Source: Candidatus Poribacteria bacterium | GTDB taxonomy: Bacteria; Poribacteria; WGA-4E; GCA-2687025 | Assembly (NCBI GenBank): GCA_002687025.1 | Contig: NYZG01000208.1 | Location: 1 to 12,164 of the forward strand | Reading direction: 5' to 3' | Length of the DNA: 12,164 bases | Part shown: one piece after another, positions 7,875 to 12,164 of the stretch | How the letters are laid out: each line of letters starts with the position of its first letter | Position numbering within the stretch: the stretch's first letter is position 1 | The notes under the pieces: model-generated | What the model was told of the DNA's origin: nothing | Database searches by the model: none | Seen by the model: only the letters and a program-made list of their open reading frames with translations | Made by a program: the position numbers and the translations under genes

Positions 7875-8731
7875 TCGGGGCTCCTTTCGGCTCGGCGCGC
7901 GTCCACGTCGGGCGGCGACGCGCACACAAACACATGCGGAACATCCAACAGCGGGTGTCGCGTCACCATCACCGACGCGCCGTACACCTCGCGCAGCGTG
8001 TCGTCGGTGAGGACGTCCTTGGGCCTTCCCTCCGCGTGGACACGGCCGTCGTGCAGCAGGATCAGGCGATGGCAATACTGCGCCGCGAGGTTCAGGTCGT
8101 GCATGACCGCGACGGCCGTCATGCCTTCCTCGGCGTTGCGGCGCGCGACGATGCCCAGGAGGTGTGTCTGATACCGGAGGTCCAGATGCGCCGTCGCCTC
8201 GTCCAGCAGGAGTATCGACGGACACTGCGCCAACGCGCGCGCGACGGCGACCCGCTGCCGCTCTCCCCCGCTCAGCCGTGTAATCGGGCGCCGGGCCAGC
8301 GACGTCAGGTCCGCCTCCTCGATGACCCGCGCGACGATCTCGTCCGCTTCGTGCGGCGATCGTGTCAGCCTGCTCTCGTGCGGCATCCGCCCCATGCGGA
8401 CGGTCTCCTCGACCGTGAAGCCGAACGGCGTCGCCGTTTCCTGACTCACCACGGCGAGCTTCCGCGCGAGCTCCTTGGGCGCGTACGACGCGATGTCGCG
8501 CCCGTCCACAAGGGCGTCCCCACGCGATGCGCGCAGGACCCCGCTCATCGCGCGCAACAGCGTCGACTTCCCGCATCCGTTGGGGCCGATCACGCCCACG
8601 AACTCGCCATGCCGGACCGTCACCTCGATGCCGCGTAGGACGGTCACGGCGTCGTAGCCGACGTGGGCGTTGGAAAGCTCGAGCCGTGGGGACGCTGCCT
8701 CGGCCTTCGTTCGTGCGGTCGTGTCTGTCAT
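7871..8731 (-). CDS. btuD: ATPase of the corrinoid ABC transporter
   Basis: 286 residues. It powers transport through the BtuC channel from the cytoplasmic face. All nucleotide-binding elements are intact: Walker A GPNGCGKST (49-57), Q-loop Q97, signature LSGGERQR (153-160), Walker B ILLLDEA (173-179, with E178 as catalytic base), D-loop AHLD (181-184) and switch histidine H211 in MHDLNLAAQ. Walker B continues DEAT rather than the more common DEPT, a known minor variation. The C-terminal 40 residues (VYGASVMVTRHPLLDVPHVFV region) resemble the tails of FecE/HmuV/BtuD-type ATPases. The ATG overlaps the cobS stop as ATGA, and the stop overlaps the btuF GTG as GTGA, suggesting translational coupling on both sides. 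Biochemically it could serve a haem or siderophore system; the operon argues for corrinoids. Confidence 0.88.
   Translation of the reverse strand: MTDTTARTKAEAASPRLELSNAHVGYDAVTVLRGIEVTVRHGEFVGVIGPNGCGKSTLLRAMSGVLRASRGDALVDGRDIASYAPKELARKLAVVSQETATPFGFTVEETVRMGRMPHESRLTRSPHEADEIVARVIEEADLTSLARRPITRLSGGERQRVAVARALAQCPSILLLDEATAHLDLRYQTHLLGIVARRNAEEGMTAVAVMHDLNLAAQYCHRLILLHDGRVHAEGRPKDVLTDDTLREVYGASVMVTRHPLLDVPHVFVCASPPDVDARRAERSPE
7881..7887 (-). promoter_or_regulatory. Ribosome binding site that fixes the GTG start of btuF
   Basis: On the minus strand the sequence reads AAAGGAG, then 6 bases, then GTG. It lies inside the end of btuD. No in-frame ATG gives a sensible signal peptide, so this site decides the start. 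Confidence 0.75.
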
Positions 8732-9486
8732 GGGATCGCAGCTCCGAACGCCAACAGCGCGAAGGCCTCCGTGACTTCGCAGAGCGCGCCGTATGTATCG
8801 CCGGTCATGCCGCCCAGGGAGCGGGCGATACGCCGCGCCACCCACCACACACAGACCGCGACAACAGCGAGGCATGCCCACGCGCGTGGCTCGCGCACGG
8901 CGGCGACGGCGGCGAGCGTCAGCGCCACGGCGACCGCGAAATGCCGCCACCCCGTGCCTCCCGCGAATGACCCGCCCATGCCCCCTTCGGCGCGAGCGTA
9001 GGGGAACGCCGCGCCCGCATAGACCATGCTCAGCCGGCCGACTACCGGCGCCAGAAGCATCGCCCACCAGACGCGATCCCACGGTAAAGAGGCCAACGCG
9101 CCCAGCTTCACGAGCAACACGCCCGCCAACCCCAGCGCGCCGAAGGCCCCGACCTGGGGGTCCTTCATGATGCGGAGCTTCTCCTCGCGTGGCCGGTGGC
9201 TGAGGAGCCCGTCGCATGCGTCCATCAGGCCGTCCACGTGCAGCCCGCCTGTGATGGCGATCCACGCGACCAGCGCCACGACGGACGGCAGCGCGGGCCC
9301 ATCCCACACGGCGCCTGCGCCGTAGTACGCCGCGAGAGTGACCCCTCCGACGAGCGCCCCCACGATCGGATAGCAAGCCGCCGACGGCCCGACATCCTCG
9401 TCGCGGGCGTCCTCGGGATACCCCACGGGCACGCGCGTCAGCAGCGCGACGGCCATGCGAAGCTGACGCCACGCGGAGCGGATCAT
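8728..9486 (-). CDS. cobS: Adenosylcobinamide-GDP ribazoletransferase (cobalamin synthase)
   Basis: 252 residues, normal for the family. This inner-membrane enzyme joins adenosylcobinamide-GDP (from CobU) to alpha-ribazole or its phosphate (from CobT), releasing GMP; it is the nucleotide-loop joining step of adenosylcobalamin synthesis. Visible motifs are GGLHVDGLMDACDGL (80-94), with the aspartates likely to bind metal, RIMKDPQVGAFG (105-116) and GGMTGDTYGALCEVTE (225-240). Hydrophobic segments alternate with these loops, as expected for a polytopic membrane protein. The start is the ATG overlapping the cobU stop (ATGA); an upstream in-frame ATG at 9540 would lie inside cobU and adds a basic, non-conserved extension. 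The family usually reads KDSxxG where this protein has KDPQVG, a conservative-looking change. The stop overlaps btuD by ATGA. Confidence 0.95.
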   Translation of the reverse strand: MIRSAWRQLRMAVALLTRVPVGYPEDARDEDVGPSAACYPIVGALVGGVTLAAYYGAGAVWDGPALPSVVALVAWIAITGGLHVDGLMDACDGLLSHRPREEKLRIMKDPQVGAFGALGLAGVLLVKLGALASLPWDRVWWAMLLAPVVGRLSMVYAGAAFPYARAEGGMGGSFAGGTGWRHFAVAVALTLAAVAAVREPRAWACLAVVAVCVWWVARRIARSLGGMTGDTYGALCEVTEAFALLAFGAAIP

Positions 9487-10058
9487 CGCGCGTCGCCCCC
9501 GGTTTCGCCCTTGATGAGGATCGGTATGCCCGACGCGCACAGATACACCTCATCCGCGGCGGCTGCGAGCATCTGGTTGGCCGTCCCCGCCACGTCCCGG
9601 AATCGCCGCGCCAGGTCGTTCAGCGGCACGATGCCCATTCCCCCCTCGTTCGTGACGACGATCGCGTGCGCGTGACACTCCGACGCCGCCTCGGCCAACG
9701 CGTGGACCTCCGCGAGCGTCGCGTCCGTCCGTTCGTCGGTGAGCATGGCGTCCGTCGGCTCGCGACACAGCCAGTTGCTTACGAGCAGCGTCACGCAGTC
9801 GAGTATGACGACGTCGTGCCGCTCCATGACCGCCCGGCGGACGGCGGCGGCCGCCGCAAACGGCTCTTCGTAGGTCGTCCACTCCGACGGCCTCTCCTCG
9901 CGGTGCTTCCGTATGCGCTCCGTCATCTCCCCGTCGCCGCCGACGGCTGTGGCGATGAAGGCGACGGATTCAGGGCGGGCCGCACATTCCCGCGCCAGCT
10001 TCAACGCAAGCGTGCTCTTCCCGCTCCGGGCCCCGCCCGTGATGAACGTGAAGCTCAT
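9483..10058 (-). CDS. cobU: Adenosylcobinamide kinase / adenosylcobinamide-phosphate guanylyltransferase
   Basis: 191 residues, matching the usual 180-190. This bifunctional cytoplasmic enzyme (also called CobP) phosphorylates adenosylcobinamide and then transfers GMP to give adenosylcobinamide-GDP, the substrate of CobS. It has a P-loop GGARSGKS (8-15), FIATA (34-38), and RIRKHREERP, in which H52 lines up with the guanylylated histidine of Salmonella CobU (His46). LDCVTLLVSNWL (86-97) and the family core NEGGMGIVPLNDLARRFRD (137-155) follow, and the protein ends in VYLCASGIPILIK. The usual SNEVG is TNEGG here. The start is the ATG overlapping the cobT stop (ATGA), preceded on the minus strand by a purine-rich GAGGAAGG; the open frame upstream is only cobT in another frame. 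Confidence 0.96.
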   Translation of the reverse strand: MSFTFITGGARSGKSTLALKLARECAARPESVAFIATAVGGDGEMTERIRKHREERPSEWTTYEEPFAAAAAVRRAVMERHDVVILDCVTLLVSNWLCREPTDAMLTDERTDATLAEVHALAEAASECHAHAIVVTNEGGMGIVPLNDLARRFRDVAGTANQMLAAAADEVYLCASGIPILIKGETGGDAR

Positions 10059-11128
10059 CCCTGGCCTTCCTCGGCCGTCGAAACCCCGGCATCGGCGAAC
10101 GAAGCCATCTCCCCGAGGACGAGTCCCGCGGCCTGGAGGATCGGCATGGCGAGGGCAGCTCCCGTCCCTTCCCCGAGACGAAGCCCCAGCCGCAGCAACG
10201 GCTCGAGTCCCAGCCACTCCAGGGCAGCGGCATGACCGGGCTCGGCAGAACTATGCGACGCGAACATGGCGTTCTTGGCGTCGGGACATAGAAGCGCGGC
10301 TATCAGAGCCCCAGCAGTCGAGATGAACCCGTCCACGACGACCGGGACGCGATGCGCCGCAGCGGCGAGTGTCGCGCCCGCGATCGCTCCGATCTCGAAT
10401 CCTCCGACGCTCGCCAGCAGCGAGACTGGGTCGACCACAGACGGCGCGTGCAGGGCGAGCGCGTCCTCGATCACCTGCACCTTCAGCGCGCGCCTCTCCT
10501 CGTCGATCCCCGTGCCCGAGCCGGTCAGCTCAGCCACCGGCTTCCCGGTCACGGCTGCCGTGACGGCTGTCGCCGCCGTCGTGTTACCAATGCCCATCTC
10601 GCCCATCGCGATCATGTCGGCGCCGGCGGCGATTTCGCGCTGCGCGATGTCGATGCCCGCTTCGAGAGCCGCGAGAGCCTCGCTCACGTCCATCGCGGGG
10701 CCGACGCGCATGTTTCGCGTGCCCGGCGCCACCTTGCGAGAGATGAGCCCGTCGGGCGATCCCATGTCCGCCGCTACGCCGACGTCCACGACGATGACCG
10801 CCGCCCCAGCGTGGCGAGCCAGGACATTGATGGCGGCGCCCCCAGCCAGGAAGTTCAGCACCATCTGTGCGGTCACCTCGGACGGGTAGGCGCTCACGCC
10901 CTCCGCCGCGACGCCGTGATCCGCAGCAAAGACGATCACGCGCTTCTCGCGGAATCGCGGCTCGTGGCATCCCGTCGCGGTCACGAGCCTACACGCGACA
11001 CCCTCCAGGGCACCCAGGCTGCCGATGGGCTTCGTCAGGTTGTCCAACCGATGCTGCGTCCCGGGCGCCAGCGTGCCGTTCGCAGGGCTGATGTTTCTGA
11101 TCGTGTCGCGCAGCAGAGCGCTGTCCAT
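10055..11128 (-). CDS. cobT: Nicotinate-nucleotide--dimethylbenzimidazole phosphoribosyltransferase
   Basis: 357 residues, the full family length. It transfers phosphoribose from nicotinate mononucleotide to a lower-ligand base such as 5,6-dimethylbenzimidazole, giving alpha-ribazole 5'-phosphate for CobS. Motifs run in order: LTKPIGSLGALE (31-42), FAADHGVAAEGVSAYPSEVT (67-86), GGAAINVLAR (96-105), MGEMGIGNTTAATA (175-188, including E177), GSGTGID (203-209), VGGFEIGAIAGA (241-252), VVDGFISTAGA (264-274) and SHSSAEPGHAAALEWLGLEP (291-310). RLGEGTGAALA follows, in which E320 matches the catalytic glutamate of Salmonella CobT (Glu317). The minus-strand start has CGGAG about 9 bases upstream. Only 28 bases separate it from btuB, so it is almost certainly co-transcribed. 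Its stop overlaps cobU by ATGA. The base it uses cannot be told from sequence alone. Confidence 0.97.
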   Translation of the reverse strand: MDSALLRDTIRNISPANGTLAPGTQHRLDNLTKPIGSLGALEGVACRLVTATGCHEPRFREKRVIVFAADHGVAAEGVSAYPSEVTAQMVLNFLAGGAAINVLARHAGAAVIVVDVGVAADMGSPDGLISRKVAPGTRNMRVGPAMDVSEALAALEAGIDIAQREIAAGADMIAMGEMGIGNTTAATAVTAAVTGKPVAELTGSGTGIDEERRALKVQVIEDALALHAPSVVDPVSLLASVGGFEIGAIAGATLAAAAHRVPVVVDGFISTAGALIAALLCPDAKNAMFASHSSAEPGHAAALEWLGLEPLLRLGLRLGEGTGAALAMPILQAAGLVLGEMASFADAGVSTAEEGQG

Positions 11129-11156
11129 GTCGAAATACTCCGAGATAGAGGCGATG

Positions 11157-12164
11157 TCAGAGACTGGCGCCCAGTGTGAAAGAGACCGAACGACCGGGCA
11201 TGGGATACTGCGGGATGATGACGTAGGCGGCGTTGAGGGCGTTGGTTACGTCGACCCTCGCCTCATACTCCATCCCACCCAAGCGCAGCCGACGCCATGC
11301 GCCGACGTCCAACGCGGCGTAGCTTGGGAGCGAGTCCTTGTTGTCGGCCCGCGTGAAGCTGCTGCCTACCCATCGGTGCTGCGCGCGCGAGCCCCATGCG
11401 GCCGTCACGTACATGACCTCGGCGGACGCCATGTGTTCCGGTATGAGTCGGAGCTGCTTGCCGTACGTCTCGTTCGTGGCCGGCGTGTCGCTGACGTCCA
11501 CGGCCGCGGTGCGCGAGCCCCGTAGCGTGGCGCGCCAGTAGCCCCGCCGCACGGCGACGCGGCCGTCCCAGCCCGACTTGCGCGAACGCGACACGTTCAT
11601 CGGCGACCATGTGCCGTCCCCGAGCGGCGCCCACTGAATCTCATTGGTGAAGCGCGTGTGATACCGCGACGCCTCGACCGAGACCAGGTCGTCGCTCCAT
11701 CCGACTCCGAACGCGCGATGCGTGCCGCGTTCCGGGTCGAGATCCGGGTTGCCGCCGGGCGTCCAGTAGAGGTCGTTGAACGTCGGCGCGCGGAAACTCC
11801 TGCCCACATTCGCGAACAGCCGGGCAGACGCCCGCCGCAGCACGAATCCCGCCCGCGGGCTGACCACCGACCCGAAGTCGCTGTACGAGTCGGCCCGGGC
11901 GGTGATGTCCAACTGCGCGGTATCGGCAGGAATGCCGTCGGGCATGTCGATCTCGTGGAGCGCCAGGATGAACGACCCGCCTCGCGTCCGATCGGTGTCG
12001 AGCACGTCGGTGCTGGTGATGGCCTGCCGTTCGCCGTCGAAGCCGACAGCGACGTGAGACGCCCCTATCTCGCGCGACCCGACGAGCCCCACGTGCGCGG
12101 TGTTAGGGCGATGCAGGCTGTCGACGTCGAGTGGCGGGTCGAGGTAGCGCATCTTCGAGCGACG
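11157..12164 (-). CDS. btuB: TonB-dependent outer-membrane receptor, BtuB-like (C-terminal barrel only; 5' end outside window)
   Basis: Partial: the frame is open to the right edge, and the 335 visible residues cover the second half of the beta-barrel. The plug domain and TonB box are not in the window. The protein would import corrinoids across the outer membrane using TonB energy. Evidence: amphipathic barrel strands throughout; the BtuB-type signature GRSFRAPTFNDLY...GNPDLDPERG (about residues 121-147 of the fragment); and the closing segment VDVTNALNAAYVIIPQYPMPGR, the usual NxxNxxY...YPxPGR end of these receptors. The last strand reads SVSFTLGASL and ends in Leu rather than the common Phe or Trp. 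The call as btuB instead of a siderophore receptor rests on cobT lying 28 bases downstream. The first internal Met (12152) is not a start, since the frame continues upstream. A cobalamin riboswitch, if present, would be ahead of the missing 5' end. Confidence 0.82.
   Translation of the reverse strand, partial: RRSKMRYLDPPLDVDSLHRPNTAHVGLVGSREIGASHVAVGFDGERQAITSTDVLDTDRTRGGSFILALHEIDMPDGIPADTAQLDITARADSYSDFGSVVSPRAGFVLRRASARLFANVGRSFRAPTFNDLYWTPGGNPDLDPERGTHRAFGVGWSDDLVSVEASRYHTRFTNEIQWAPLGDGTWSPMNVSRSRKSGWDGRVAVRRGYWRATLRGSRTAAVDVSDTPATNETYGKQLRLIPEHMASAEVMYVTAAWGSRAQHRWVGSSFTRADNKDSLPSYAALDVGAWRRLRLGGMEYEARVDVTNALNAAYVIIPQYPMPGRSVSFTLGASL

Larger units (their letters stand above)
5867..12164 (-). 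other. Corrinoid uptake and nucleotide-loop assembly operon
   Basis: Seven minus-strand genes in the order btuB-cobT-cobU-cobS-btuD-btuF-btuC have no room for internal promoters or terminators. Junctions are 28 bases (btuB/cobT), ATGA (cobT/cobU, cobU/cobS, cobS/btuD), GTGA (btuD/btuF) and TGA-G-ATG (btuF/btuC). The set covers outer- and inner-membrane import plus conversion of adenosylcobinamide to adenosylcobalamin phosphate. Not seen here are the adenosyltransferase (CobA/BtuR/PduO), the phosphatase CobC and the amidase CbiZ. The operon may continue upstream of btuB. Confidence 0.85.

Noticed and set aside
5867..8731. btuC-btuD-btuF as a haem or siderophore importer
   Set aside because: The family motifs alone allow it, but direct stop/start overlap with cobS and the presence of cobT and cobU make corrinoid transport much more likely.

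Overview
This is a GC-rich window from a diderm bacterium. The evidence for two membranes is a TonB-dependent outer-membrane receptor and a substrate-binding protein with a plain Sec signal peptide and no lipobox. The C-terminus of the large left-hand protein carries the LLPNFPNPFNPETW tail followed by a WDGRN...SGVY module. From memory, this exact style is characteristic of Candidatus Poribacteria and neighbouring lineages, so a sponge- or marine-associated Poribacteria-like genome is my best guess. That placement is inference, not proof.

Layout. Left part (193-5322, + strand): one very large secreted protein of about 1709 residues. It has four TolB-type six-bladed beta-propellers, the first three each followed by an Ig-like domain. 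Three C-terminal modules follow and end in a FlgD-like domain. Middle (5323-5866): a gene-poor convergent junction holding several small inverted repeats and a probable 44-residue single-pass membrane protein (5591-5725, + strand) with a good ribosome binding site. Right part (5867-12164, - strand): seven genes on one strand, read right to left as btuB (5' end outside the window), cobT, cobU, cobS, btuD, btuF, btuC.

The minus-strand genes form one corrinoid uptake and salvage operon. The BtuB-like receptor takes corrinoids across the outer membrane. BtuF binds them in the periplasm, and BtuC with BtuD moves them across the inner membrane. CobU activates adenosylcobinamide to its GDP derivative, CobT makes alpha-ribazole phosphate from the lower-ligand base, and CobS joins the two. 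Spacing is extremely tight: three ATGA overlaps, one GTGA overlap, one TGA-G-ATG junction, and 28 bases between btuB and cobT. Any cobalamin riboswitch would be expected ahead of btuB, beyond the right edge; none is visible inside the operon.

I do not see a clear undescribed system. The least explained items are the four-propeller secreted protein and the small membrane protein in the convergent gap. I saw no rRNA, tRNA, CRISPR array or mobile element.
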